DNA from: Sphingopyxis sp.
Lineage (GTDB): Bacteria > Pseudomonadota > Alphaproteobacteria > Sphingomonadales > Sphingomonadaceae
Assembly (NCBI GenBank): GCA_026125835.1
Contig: JAHCKJ010000122.1
Location: forward strand, 1 to 6,597
Direction: 5' to 3'
DNA length: 6,597 nucleotides
Shown: positions 1 through 6,553 of the stretch, piece after piece
Layout: each line of letters opens with the position of its first letter
Position numbering within the stretch: the first letter of the stretch is position 1
Position numbers and translations under genes: made by a program
The notes under the pieces: model-generated
Seen by the model: the letters and a program-made list of their open reading frames with translations, nothing else
Database searches by the model: none
What the model was told of the DNA's origin: nothing

Positions 1-644
1 CGGGCACCGATCGTCGCGGCGCTTTCAAGGTCGGCCAGATGATGTGCGCTGTGCCAGCCATAATCGCGCTGCATCGCCGCGCCTTCGCCCGCGATGACGC
101 TCGCCGACAGGCTGTGGCCGCTCGATCCGTAACCGCCCGCAAAACCGTGGCTGGTCGCAAGGGCAAAGCGGGTGCGGCTGTGGCTCGCGCTGCCGCCTTC
201 GCTGTTGGTCACGCCGCTGACCGCGCGCGCCGCTTCTTCGACCGCCAGCGCGGCTTCGCGCAGCGCGGCGGGATCGGCCTCGCTGCCATCGTCCAGGTCA
301 AGGTCGGGAACCGGACCCTTGAACAGCAGTTCGGCAGGAGCCAACCCGGCATAGGGGTCTTCGGGCGCTTCGCGCGCCATCGCGACGCAGCGTGCGACCA
401 GCTTGGTCAGTTCGCCCGCATCCATGTCGGCGGTCGACACGCTGGCGCTGCGCTGGCCGACAAAGACGCGCAGCGAAATATCCTGCCCCTCCGACCGCTC
501 GACATCCTCGAGCGCGCCGAGGCGCATCGAGACCGACGTGGCGGCGTTGCAATAATAAAGCGCGTCGGCGGCGTCGGCGCCCGCCTTGGTCGCGGCGTCG
601 CACATCATCTGCGCGCGGTCGAGGGCTTCGGAAACGGTCAGCAT
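1..644 (-). CDS. pmbA: TldE/PmbA family protein, N-terminal half (cut by window edge)
   Basis: The reading frame runs off the left edge, leaving 214 codons of a protein that is usually about 440-450 residues. The segment LGALEDVERSEGQ (residues 42-54), followed by ISLRVFVGQRSASVST (56-71) and REAPEDPYAGLAPAELL (91-107), is the characteristic N-terminal domain of the TldD/PmbA family, and the PEDPYAGLAP stretch points to the PmbA (TldE) branch. In characterised systems TldE pairs with TldD, which carries the zinc site, to form a heterodimeric peptidase that trims unfolded peptides; roles in microcin B17 maturation and antitoxin CcdA turnover are known in E. coli. TldE itself lacks the metal site. 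The ATG at 644 is fixed by an in-frame TAG at 656-654 and is preceded by a modest AGGGCG-type ribosome site. It lies 51 nt downstream of the small membrane protein gene on the same strand and is probably co-transcribed with it. No tldD is visible. Confidence 0.93.
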   Translation of the reverse strand, partial: MLTVSEALDRAQMMCDAATKAGADAADALYYCNAATSVSMRLGALEDVERSEGQDISLRVFVGQRSASVSTADMDAGELTKLVARCVAMAREAPEDPYAGLAPAELLFKGPVPDLDLDDGSEADPAALREAALAVEEAARAVSGVTNSEGGSASHSRTRFALATSHGFAGGYGSSGHSLSASVIAGEGAAMQRDYGWHSAHHLADLESAATIGA

Positions 645-695
645 CGCCGCGCCCTAACCGGCGCGGGGCAAAGCGTCAAACCTGGGGAACGGGGT

Positions 696-1094
696 TCAGC
701 CGCTGATCCGGGCGATCGCGTCGGTAGCGGCCATCGCACCGCTGACCCACAGGAAGGGCAGCGTGAGCGCGGCCACCCACAGGCGCCGGACATCGCGGCG
801 AAAGCGGGCGTGGAGCCCCCAGCTTGCCAGCGCCTGTCGGCTGAGGCGATACCAATGGCGTTCGGTCGAGCGCGCCACCGGGACGGCGAGTGCCAGCAGC
901 AGGATCAGCGCAAAGACGATCAGCACCGACGGCGCACCCGCCGCAATCGCGCTCGACACCAGCCAGATCTGCAATGCGGCAAAGACCAGCAATGCGGTCG
1001 CGGCGTGCCAGGTCATCCGTCGGCCAAGGCTGCGCGCCGCAGGTACGCTGGCCGTCGTGCGCCGCCACAGGCGCGGTCCGAATGCTGATGCCAT
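696..1094 (-). CDS. small predicted inner-membrane protein, function unknown
   Basis: A 132-residue protein that I do not recognise. It has a basic N-terminus (several Arg among residues 8-26), two closely spaced hydrophobic segments at about 31-52 and 54-74, a basic loop with aromatic residues (about 75-105, including ERHWYRLSR and HARFRRDVRRLW), and a third hydrophobic segment at about 106-125. The Arg-rich stretches suggest that the N-terminus and the central loop face the cytoplasm, but the topology is an inference. The start at 1094 is well supported by an AGGGGG Shine-Dalgarno sequence 7 nt upstream; the later Met27 has no such support. A lengthy overlapping frame on the opposite strand lacks a comparable ribosome site. 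The gene leads into pmbA after 51 nt with no visible terminator, so the two probably form an operon. No catalytic or binding motif is visible. Confidence 0.72.
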   Translation of the reverse strand: MASAFGPRLWRRTTASVPAARSLGRRMTWHAATALLVFAALQIWLVSSAIAAGAPSVLIVFALILLLALAVPVARSTERHWYRLSRQALASWGLHARFRRDVRRLWVAALTLPFLWVSGAMAATDAIARISG

Positions 1095-1101
1095 TTTTCA
1101 G

Positions 1102-1107
1102 CCCCCT
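1102..1107 (-). promoter_or_regulatory. strong Shine-Dalgarno (AGGGGG) of the small membrane protein gene
   Basis: Read on the minus strand, AGGGGG lies 7 nt before the ATG at 1094. It is the main evidence that the 132-residue frame is translated and that its start is at 1094 rather than at the internal Met27. Confidence 0.7.
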
Positions 1108-1137
1108 ATTTTCAGGCTGGCGATTCCCAGAAACGCC

Positions 1138-1166
1138 ACGATTTCAGCCCGAAACTCCCGAGTCAA
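1138..1166 (-). promoter_or_regulatory. possible promoter for the membrane protein-pmbA pair
   Basis: On the minus strand TTGACT (1166-1161) is a good match to a -35 element. A 17-nt spacer leads to AATCGT (1143-1138), a poor -10 element. The position, about 45 nt upstream of the start codon, is sensible. Only the -35 half is persuasive, so this is a weak prediction. Confidence 0.3.
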
Positions 1167-1401
1167 GACAGGTTGGCACCGATTCGTTAATTTTTGCATT
1201 CGGTTCGACCGATATTCGCCACCAAAGAGCGCCCGGTTGCCAAAAATCGCTGCCCATCTGGTGCGCCCAGCCCCTTGGTCGACGCCGGGTCGCCCGACAG
1301 GTGCGACCGACGGTGGTCGAACGCCCGGCACCGCTGGTCGAAGCTTGCATCTAAATCCCGGCGTGCCATCGTCTAGAGATTGTCGTCTGCTTTCAAGCGA
1401 T

Positions 1402-1407
1402 AGGGGA
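1402..1407 (+). promoter_or_regulatory. Shine-Dalgarno (AGGGGA) of the S9 peptidase gene
   Basis: AGGGGA lies 8 nt before the ATG at 1416. It fixes the start immediately ahead of a textbook signal peptide. Confidence 0.75.
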
Positions 1408-1415
1408 ATCTTCAC

Positions 1416-3356
1416 ATGCGTTATCTTGCCGTTCTGGCCGCCCTGGCCTTGCCGCTGGCTCCGGCCTTTGCCCAGGATGCGGCCAAGCCCGCCGCGGTCG
1501 TCGCCAAACCCGCGGCGCTGATTGCCGACGGTATGCCCGACATTCCCGCCGATCTTGCCTCGGCGACGCGCCCCTATATGGAAAATCGCGGCGCCGGGTT
1601 CGTCGGCTGGCACCCGGTCGACAAATCGATGCTCATCGCGACCCGGTTCGGCAACACCACCCAGATCCACCGCGTCGCCAATCCGATGGGCGCGCGCAAA
1701 CAGATCACCTTTGAAGAGGAACCTGTGGGCGGCGCCGTCTGGTCGCCGAAAACCGGCGACCTGATGCTGGTCCAGAAAGATATCGGCGGCAACGAATTCT
1801 ACCAGATCTTTGCGATGAAGAACGGTCGCCTCGAACTGCTGACCGACGGCAAGAGCCGCAACGGCCTCAATGCCTGGTCAAAGGACGGCAGTTTGATCGC
1901 CTATACCTCGACCCGCCGCAACGGCCGCGACAGCGACATCTATCTGATGGACCCGCGCAATCCGGCCTCGAACCGCATGGTGGCCGAGGTCAGGGGCGGC
2001 GGCTGGGCGTTCCGCGATTTTGCGCCCGACAAAAGTTGGGGGCTGGTCGGCAAATATACGTCGGTGCAGAAATCGGACTTTTTCCGTCTCGATCTCGCCA
2101 CCGGCGCCATGACCCCGATCGGCGACCACAGTCGGACAGTGTCGCACGGCGGCGGCAAGTTCGCGCCCGACGGCACCATCTGGATCACCAGCGACGAAGG
2201 GTCGGAGTTTGAACGGCTCGGCACGCTCGATCCCGCAACGGGTAAATTCACCCCGCGCGGGCCCGCCGAACAATGGGAGGTCAGCGGTTTCGATATTGCC
2301 CGGGACGGCAGCTTCATCGCCTATACGATCAACGAAGCGGGCATGTCGAAGCTGCGTATTCTGGACATCAAAAGCGGCAAGGTGCGTACCGTCGAAGGCC
2401 TGCCCGCGGGCATCATCGGCGGGGTCGAGATTGCGCCGTGGGGCGAGATCGGGATCACCTTCACCTCGGCCCGCAGCGCCGCCGATGCGTTCAGCGTCGA
2501 TCCCAAGACGCTGAAAGTCACGCGCTGGACCGAAAGCGAAACCGGCGGGCTCGACGTCACGCAGAATGTCGAACCCGAACTGGTCAAGGTCAAAAGCTTC
2601 GACGGCCTTGAAGTGTCGGGCTTTCTCTATCGTCCCGATCCCGCAAAATTCCCGGGCAAGCGCCCGCTCATCATGAACGTCCATGGCGGGCCGGAGGCGC
2701 AGTCGCGGCCTGGCTTTATGGGCCGTACCAACTATTTGCTCAACGAACTCGGCGTCGCGGTATTCTTCCCGAACGTCCGCGGCTCGACCGGCTATGGCAA
2801 GACTTTCGTCAGCCTCGACAACGGACCGTTCAAGCGCGAAGACAGCGTCAAGGACATGGGCGCCTTCCTCGACCATCTGGCCGGGGACGGCAATCTCGAC
2901 GCGGCGCGCTTCGGTCTGACCGGCGGCAGCTACGGCGGCTATATGTGCTATGCTGCGGCGATCCACTATGCTGACAAGCTGCGCGCCAATCTGTGCGTTG
3001 TCGCGATCTCGAACTTCGTCACCTTCCTGGAAAACACCCAGGACTACCGCCGCGACCTGCGCCGCGTCGAATATGGCGACGAGCGCGATCCGGCGCAGCG
3101 CGCCAAGCTGATCGAAATCTCGCCCCTGACCCGCGTCGCGGAAATCAAAAAGCCGCTGTTCGTCGTCACCGGCGCCAACGATCCGCGCGTCCCGGCGTCG
3201 GAAGCCGACCAGATCGTCGCCGCGGTACGCAAGAACGGCGGCACAGCATGGCACCTCGTCGGCACCAACGAAGGGCACGGCTTCGCCAAAAAGGAAAATG
3301 CCGACTATAATTTCTGGGCGTCGCTCGTGTTCTGGCAGCAATATCTGCTGAATTGA
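1416..3356 (+). CDS. secreted S9-family serine peptidase (prolyl oligopeptidase / acylaminoacyl-peptidase-like)
   Basis: A complete 646-residue exported peptidase of the S9 clan, which removes dipeptides or acyl-amino acids from, or cleaves, short peptides; the exact specificity cannot be read from sequence. The N-terminus is a signal peptide (MRYLAVLAALALPLAPAFA) with likely cleavage after Ala19, so the mature enzyme should be periplasmic or envelope-associated. Residues about 60-380 look like a beta-propeller with PD40/TolB-like blades, the clearest being NAWSKDGSLIAYTS (152-165) followed by DSDIYLMD (172-179). The alpha/beta-hydrolase domain begins near residue 387 (VKSFDGLEVSGFLYRPD) and has HGGP at 423-426 near the oxyanion hole. 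The nucleophile is Ser505 in GGSYGGY, the acid Asp589 in GANDPRVP, and the histidine His621 in EGHGF. Spacing and total length are normal for the family, so the enzyme appears intact. It is flanked by a divergent gene and a convergent gene and is therefore probably monocistronic, ending at the hairpin just downstream. Confidence 0.95.
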   Translation: MRYLAVLAALALPLAPAFAQDAAKPAAVVAKPAALIADGMPDIPADLASATRPYMENRGAGFVGWHPVDKSMLIATRFGNTTQIHRVANPMGARKQITFEEEPVGGAVWSPKTGDLMLVQKDIGGNEFYQIFAMKNGRLELLTDGKSRNGLNAWSKDGSLIAYTSTRRNGRDSDIYLMDPRNPASNRMVAEVRGGGWAFRDFAPDKSWGLVGKYTSVQKSDFFRLDLATGAMTPIGDHSRTVSHGGGKFAPDGTIWITSDEGSEFERLGTLDPATGKFTPRGPAEQWEVSGFDIARDGSFIAYTINEAGMSKLRILDIKSGKVRTVEGLPAGIIGGVEIAPWGEIGITFTSARSAADAFSVDPKTLKVTRWTESETGGLDVTQNVEPELVKVKSFDGLEVSGFLYRPDPAKFPGKRPLIMNVHGGPEAQSRPGFMGRTNYLLNELGVAVFFPNVRGSTGYGKTFVSLDNGPFKREDSVKDMGAFLDHLAGDGNLDAARFGLTGGSYGGYMCYAAAIHYADKLRANLCVVAISNFVTFLENTQDYRRDLRRVEYGDERDPAQRAKLIEISPLTRVAEIKKPLFVVTGANDPRVPASEADQIVAAVRKNGGTAWHLVGTNEGHGFAKKENADYNFWASLVFWQQYLLN

Positions 3357-3368
3357 GCCGCTTGCGGT

Positions 3369-3392
3369 CGCCCCCGCCCAAAGGCGGGGGCG
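3369..3392. terminator. GC-rich hairpin between convergent genes, probable bidirectional terminator
   Basis: CGCCCCCGCC (3369-3378) and GGCGGGGGCG (3383-3392) pair perfectly over 10 bp around a 4-nt CAAA loop. It begins 12 nt after the peptidase stop and ends 14 nt before the stop of the convergent gene, so it can serve both transcripts. Neither strand carries a U-tract after the stem, so it is not a canonical intrinsic terminator. It could instead act as a transcript-stabilising hairpin, or be one copy of a dispersed palindromic repeat. Confidence 0.6.
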
Positions 3393-3406
3393 GCGCAGGC
3401 CTCCCC

Positions 3407-4012
3407 TCAGCCCCGCGGCGGAACCGGCAGCGCGTCGGCGTCGGCTTCATCGGGTGCAGTCGGCGTCGGCGCCATACCGCTCGCCTGCCGTTCCAGTTCC
3501 TCGGCGGCCTTCTGGCGTTCGGCCAAGGCGCGCTCTTCGGCCACAACGGCCGCTTCGACTTCGTCGGATGCTGCATCGATCCCGGCCAGTCGCTTGGCGC
3601 GCTCGTCGGCAATCATCGCCTGCCAGTCGGTCTTGTCGGCGGCCTGCCGTTCGGCCTTGGCTCCGGCCACCAGTGCCTGCGTGCAACCGGTGAAACCGCC
3701 CAGCCCGGTGGGCGAGCAGCTGTCGGTGCCGAACCGGCCGATGCGCTCGACGGCGACGACCTTGTTCGCCCAGGCTTCGTTGCGCACGTCGAGCGGATTG
3801 CCGCGCAATATCTGGGGAACGCGGTACCGCTCGCCTTCGGGCAGGCGGCTGCAAACGACGATTTCGTCGGCGCCGCTGGGCGCACACTGGTCGTCGCCAT
3901 AGACGATGACCTGATTGATCTTTTCGCCGTCGACCACGGTTTTCTGGGCTGTCGCGGGGGCGGCGATGGCGCTACCGGCCAGGATCAAGGCAAGCACGGG
4001 AAGGCGGGTCAT
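3407..4012 (-). CDS. exported four-cysteine protein with C-terminal helical region, function unknown
   Basis: A 201-residue protein that I cannot assign to a named family. It starts with a signal peptide (MTRLPVLALILAGSAIAAPATA, likely cut after Ala22), so it should be periplasmic. After removal of the signal it has exactly four cysteines in two equally spaced pairs: Cys43/Cys54 (DQCAPSGADEIVVCSRLPEG) and Cys99/Cys110 (DSCSPTGLGGFTGCTQ), each C-x10-C. The stretch DEIVVCSRLPEGERYRVP (49-66) resembles a motif I associate with sphingomonad exported proteins, but this is from memory. Residues about 113-178 are rich in Ala, Glu, Arg and Gln and are probably a long helix or coiled coil; the tail (181-201) is rich in Pro, Ala and Asp. 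AAGAGGA upstream, about 8 nt before the ATG, supports the start. It follows coq7 by 82 nt on the same strand and may be the last gene of that cluster; a separate promoter in the gap cannot be excluded. Confidence 0.82.
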   Translation of the reverse strand: MTRLPVLALILAGSAIAAPATAQKTVVDGEKINQVIVYGDDQCAPSGADEIVVCSRLPEGERYRVPQILRGNPLDVRNEAWANKVVAVERIGRFGTDSCSPTGLGGFTGCTQALVAGAKAERQAADKTDWQAMIADERAKRLAGIDAASDEVEAAVVAEERALAERQKAAEELERQASGMAPTPTAPDEADADALPVPPRG

Positions 4013-4094
4013 CGGATCATCCTCTTGTCAGTTTCACGCGGCTTGGCACCTCGACCCTGCATCGGTCATGAACGGTCGCCCGGGCCTCGTCCTA

Positions 4095-4628
4095 TCAGAT
4101 ACGCTTGGACAGCGCGATGGCTGCGCGGCACCCCGCGCGGATCGCCAGGCTGAGCACCGGATAACCGGGCGCACTTTCGGCGCCGGCGGCCAGCGCGGCG
4201 TCCTTGTGCTCCAGCTCCTCGGCGCGGAATTCGGCCACCGCGGCGCTGAGCTCGGGGTCGCTGTCGCCCAGCTCGTCGAGCTGCTCGCGGTAATGGCGGT
4301 CGATTTCGGTCTCGACCGCGGCGGTGCAGGCCATCGCGGCGCGCGGCCCCATCGCGGCGGTCACCGCGCCAAGCGCGAAGCCCGCGACGTTCCAGAACGG
4401 CTGGAGCGCGGTCGGCCGCACCCCGCGCCGCGCAACCAGATCGTCGAAAAATTTGCGGTGGCGTTCTTCCTGTTCGGCCATATGCGCGATTTCCCGCGCC
4501 ATCGGGTGACGATCGCCCATCACCGCCAGCTGGCCGGCGTAAATGCGCGTCGCGCCATATTCGCCAGCCTGGTCGACGCGGATCATCGAAGCGGTGCGCC
4601 GATTGCTCTTTTGCGGGGCGTCGGTCAT
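4095..4628 (-). CDS. coq7: COQ7-type demethoxyubiquinone hydroxylase (ubiquinone biosynthesis)
   Basis: This 177-residue protein belongs to the COQ7 di-iron family, which hydroxylates 2-polyprenyl-3-methyl-6-methoxy-1,4-benzoquinol at C5, the penultimate step of ubiquinone synthesis, at the inner membrane. All six expected iron ligands can be placed by analogy with human COQ7: Glu23 (RVDQAGEYGA), Glu54 and His57 (EQEERH), Glu106 (AVETEIDRHY), Glu138 and His141 (EELEHKD). The C-terminal AGCRAAIALSKRI matches the conserved end of the family, and the length is normal for a single-domain member. The frame is open 35 codons further upstream to an ATG at 4733, but that would overlap dsbB by more than 100 nt and adds no conserved sequence. 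The ATG at 4628 gives an ATGA overlap with the dsbB stop and is preferred. The nearest AGGA lies about 13 nt upstream, rather far, so translation is probably coupled to dsbB. Confidence 0.95.
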   Translation of the reverse strand: MTDAPQKSNRRTASMIRVDQAGEYGATRIYAGQLAVMGDRHPMAREIAHMAEQEERHRKFFDDLVARRGVRPTALQPFWNVAGFALGAVTAAMGPRAAMACTAAVETEIDRHYREQLDELGDSDPELSAAVAEFRAEELEHKDAALAAGAESAPGYPVLSLAIRAGCRAAIALSKRI

Positions 4629-5107
4629 ATCGCCGATGTGGTCCTGCCGCGCAGCAAGGTCAAGACAAGCGCGGCCGCGCCCAGCGAAAAGATCGCATTG
4701 AACCCGGCCAGCGAGATGCCGAACAGGCTCCACGGTGCGGTGTCACAGCGGATCAGCGGTGCGTTCATGATCGCATCAAGCGATACCGGCCCCGCGCGAC
4801 CGGTTGCGCAGGTCGTGATCCCTTCCCAAAAGCCATATTCGACCCCGGCGTGGAAAGCCCCGATCAGCCCGCTGACGGCGATCGCAACCGCAGCGAGCAA
4901 GGTCAAGCCGCGCATCGCGCGGTCGTTGGCGCGCATGAGCAGCGCGAGCAGCGCCAGCACGATCGCCGCCTGGTGCGGCCAGCGCTGCCAGTAACACATC
5001 TCGCACGGATGCAGGCCGAACCCATATTGCGACACCAGCGCACCGCCATAGAGCAGCAGCGGCGCGAGGAGCGCGGTAACGGGCGCGGATAGCCGCGAGT
5101 TCAGCAT
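4625..5107 (-). CDS. dsbB: DsbB-family disulfide bond formation protein
   Basis: A 160-residue inner-membrane thiol oxidase that re-oxidises the periplasmic dithiol oxidase DsbA and passes the electrons to quinone. Four hydrophobic segments are visible at about 8-28, 45-60, 66-86 and 131-152. The first periplasmic loop carries the redox pair Cys35/Cys38 in HPCEMCYWQRWPH; Arg42, four residues after the second cysteine, occupies the place of the quinone-interacting arginine of E. coli DsbB. The second loop carries Cys100 and Cys121, which should exchange with DsbA. Their 21-residue separation is slightly shorter than in the E. coli protein. The start at 5107 has a GAGGGA ribosome site 9 nt upstream. 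A longer frame reaches 5224, but its extra 39 residues are Arg/Pro-rich and lie inside the preceding gene, so it is rejected. It begins 13 nt after the S41 peptidase stop and shares ATGA with the start of coq7. No dsbA is present in the window. Confidence 0.95.
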   Translation of the reverse strand: MLNSRLSAPVTALLAPLLLYGGALVSQYGFGLHPCEMCYWQRWPHQAAIVLALLALLMRANDRAMRGLTLLAAVAIAVSGLIGAFHAGVEYGFWEGITTCATGRAGPVSLDAIMNAPLIRCDTAPWSLFGISLAGFNAIFSLGAAALVLTLLRGRTTSAI

Positions 5108-5116
5108 CCCGGCCGA

Positions 5117-5122
5117 TCCCTC
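5117..5122 (-). promoter_or_regulatory. Shine-Dalgarno (GAGGGA) of dsbB overlapping the upstream stop codon
   Basis: On the minus strand the TGA ending the S41 peptidase gene (5123-5121) runs directly into GAGGGA, 9 nt before the dsbB ATG. This sets the dsbB start at 5107 and suggests that ribosomes finishing the peptidase can reinitiate on dsbB. Confidence 0.7.
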
Positions 5123-6521
5123 AGTTGCGCGCTGTCGGTTTGGCGGCGGGTTTCGCCGGAACCTTGGTGCCTTGTGCCATCCGCGGCGCCGACGGGCCGA
5201 TCCGCCCGATCGTCTGCAACGCATAATGGAGCTGGAAATCCTCGATGCCCTTGGCTTTCAGCTCGGCGGCGGATGCCGAAAAGCGGGGGTCGGGCTTTTC
5301 ATCCTTTTCCAGCAGGCCGTTGTCGACCTTTTTCTCGTTGATCAGATGGCGCCGCAAATCGCTTTCGCGGAACTTCGGCCGCGACGCATAATCGGGGTCG
5401 GACAACTGCGGCACCCGGATGTCGGGTTCGATTCCGCCTTCCTGGACGCTGCGCCCCGATGGCGTGAAATAGCGCGCGGTGGTCAGCCGCAGCGCGGTGG
5501 TGTCGGACAGCGGCAGCACCGTCTGCACCGATCCCTTACCAAAGCTGCGTTCGCCCATCACCACCGCGCGGTGCTGGTCCTGCAAGGCGCCGGCAACAAT
5601 TTCGGACGCCGACGCCGAACCCGAATCGATCAGCACGATCACCGGCGCGCCGCCCGCGGCGTCGCCCGGCTGGGCAAAAAAGCGCTCGATATCGCCCTTG
5701 CGTCGGCCGCGCTGCGAAACGATCTCGCCGCGTTCAAGGAACAGGTCGCTGATTCCGACCGCTTCGTCGAGCAGCCCGCCGGGGTTCGAGCGCAGGTCGA
5801 GGATCCAGCCGCGCGGTTTTTTGCCCAGCGACTTTTCGACCGCCAGCATCGCGGCGCGCAGGTCGGTGGTCGCATCGGCCGAAAAACTGGTGACGGTCAG
5901 CACGCCGACATCGTCGCTGACCTGCCATTTCACCGGCTTCAGTTCGATGATCTCGCGCGTCAGCGACATTTCGATGGGCTTGCTCTGCCCCTCGCGCACG
6001 ACGGTGATGTCGATCTTGGTGCCCGGGCGTCCGCGCATCTGGTCGACCGCCTCGTCGAGCGTCAGACCGATGATCAGCTGTTTGTTGATATGGGTGATAT
6101 AGTCGCCGGACTTGATCCCGGCGCGGTCGGCGGGCGTGTCGGCGGTCGGCGCGATCACCTTGACGACGCCGTCCTCCATCGTCACCGACAGGCCCAGCCC
6201 GCCATATTCGCCCTCGGTCTGGGTCCGGATGTTGGCAAAGCCGCGCGCGTCGAGATACCCCGAATGGGGGTCGAGGCTGGCCAGCATCCCGTTGATCGCC
6301 CCTTCGATCAGCTTGGCGTCGTCGACCGGTTCGACATAGTTGGACTTGACCTCGAGATAAACATCCATGAACCGCGCGATCTCGGCCTGCGTCTTGCTGT
6401 CGACCTTGGCGATCGCGCCGGTTGCCAATGGCACAATCGCCAGCGCCGAAAGCGCGGCCGCACCCTGCCAAAAAGCGAAGCGACGCTTTGCGGATGCGGG
6501 TTTGTTGATCGAGTCGGTCAT
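5121..6521 (-). CDS. ctpA: S41-family C-terminal processing peptidase (CtpA/Prc-like)
   Basis: A complete 466-residue periplasmic serine peptidase of the tail-specific/CtpA type, which clips or degrades envelope proteins from their C-termini. The N-terminus has a basic stretch (AKRRF) and a hydrophobic segment at about 18-37 ending in TGAIA, either a cleaved signal peptide (after Ala38) or a membrane anchor. Residues 40-105 form the usual N-terminal helical domain (DVYLEVKSNYVEPVDD, LASLDPHSGYLD). A PDZ domain covers about 106-188, starting with EYGGLGLSV and including ADRAGIKSGDYI. The protease core contains LDLRSNPGGLLDEAV (241-255). The catalytic Ser304 is in GSASASEI, Lys329 in FGKGSVQ and Gln333 four residues later; Asp315 occupies the place of Asp441 of E. 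coli Prc. All spacings match characterised enzymes. The tail (about 451-466) is a Lys/Pro/Ala-rich extension. The ATG at 6521 is bounded by an in-frame stop shortly upstream; its ribosome site is weak. It is the first gene of a cluster leading into dsbB and coq7. Confidence 0.95.
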   Translation of the reverse strand: MTDSINKPASAKRRFAFWQGAAALSALAIVPLATGAIAKVDSKTQAEIARFMDVYLEVKSNYVEPVDDAKLIEGAINGMLASLDPHSGYLDARGFANIRTQTEGEYGGLGLSVTMEDGVVKVIAPTADTPADRAGIKSGDYITHINKQLIIGLTLDEAVDQMRGRPGTKIDITVVREGQSKPIEMSLTREIIELKPVKWQVSDDVGVLTVTSFSADATTDLRAAMLAVEKSLGKKPRGWILDLRSNPGGLLDEAVGISDLFLERGEIVSQRGRRKGDIERFFAQPGDAAGGAPVIVLIDSGSASASEIVAGALQDQHRAVVMGERSFGKGSVQTVLPLSDTTALRLTTARYFTPSGRSVQEGGIEPDIRVPQLSDPDYASRPKFRESDLRRHLINEKKVDNGLLEKDEKPDPRFSASAAELKAKGIEDFQLHYALQTIGRIGPSAPRMAQGTKVPAKPAAKPTARN

Positions 6522-6553
6522 CTCAGTCTTTCAGTGCGGCGAAGTTTTCCGCC

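Larger units (their letters stand above)
1095..1415. other. divergent intergenic region without a convincing gene
   Basis: These 321 nt separate two divergently transcribed genes and must hold the promoters of both. Short open frames occur on both strands (for example 60 residues at 1187-1369 minus and 60 residues at 1194-1376 plus), but none has a good ribosome site or a recognisable product. The part from about 1265 to 1345 is GC-rich and contains TGGTCGA three times, at 1276-1282, 1314-1320 and 1335-1341, plus a weak 5-bp inverted repeat (CGACC 1304-1308 with GGTCG 1315-1319). The part from 1170 to 1225 is relatively AT-rich. For the rightward gene, TTGCAT (1345-1350) and TCTAGA (1372-1377) resemble promoter hexamers, but their 21-nt spacing is too long, so I do not call a promoter there. 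Confidence 0.6.

Noticed and set aside
39..1088. A 349-residue plus-strand frame over pmbA and the small membrane protein gene
   Set aside because: The minus strand encodes a clear PmbA N-terminus here. The plus-strand product is Arg/Gly/Ala-rich without a recognisable domain.
1098..1670. A 190-residue minus-strand frame spanning the intergenic region and the start of the S9 peptidase gene
   Set aside because: It overlaps the signal peptide and first 80 or so codons of the peptidase, shows no recognisable domain, and would have to run through the intergenic region between two well-supported starts.
1878..3341. A 487-residue open frame antisense to the S9 peptidase
   Set aside because: It lies wholly inside a gene with an intact catalytic triad and family-wide similarity. 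Long antisense frames are expected in GC-rich genes, and its translation has no recognisable domain.
3353..4153. A 266-residue plus-strand frame starting at the end of the S9 peptidase gene
   Set aside because: It begins in the terminator region and runs antisense to the exported cysteine protein, which has a proper signal peptide and ribosome site.
4629..4733. Upstream extension of coq7 to an ATG at 4733
   Set aside because: The extra 35 residues overlap dsbB and have no family similarity, while the ATG at 4628 gives a standard ATGA overlap.
3915..4994. A 359-residue plus-strand frame across coq7 and dsbB
   Set aside because: Both minus-strand genes have complete diagnostic motifs, so this is a shadow frame.
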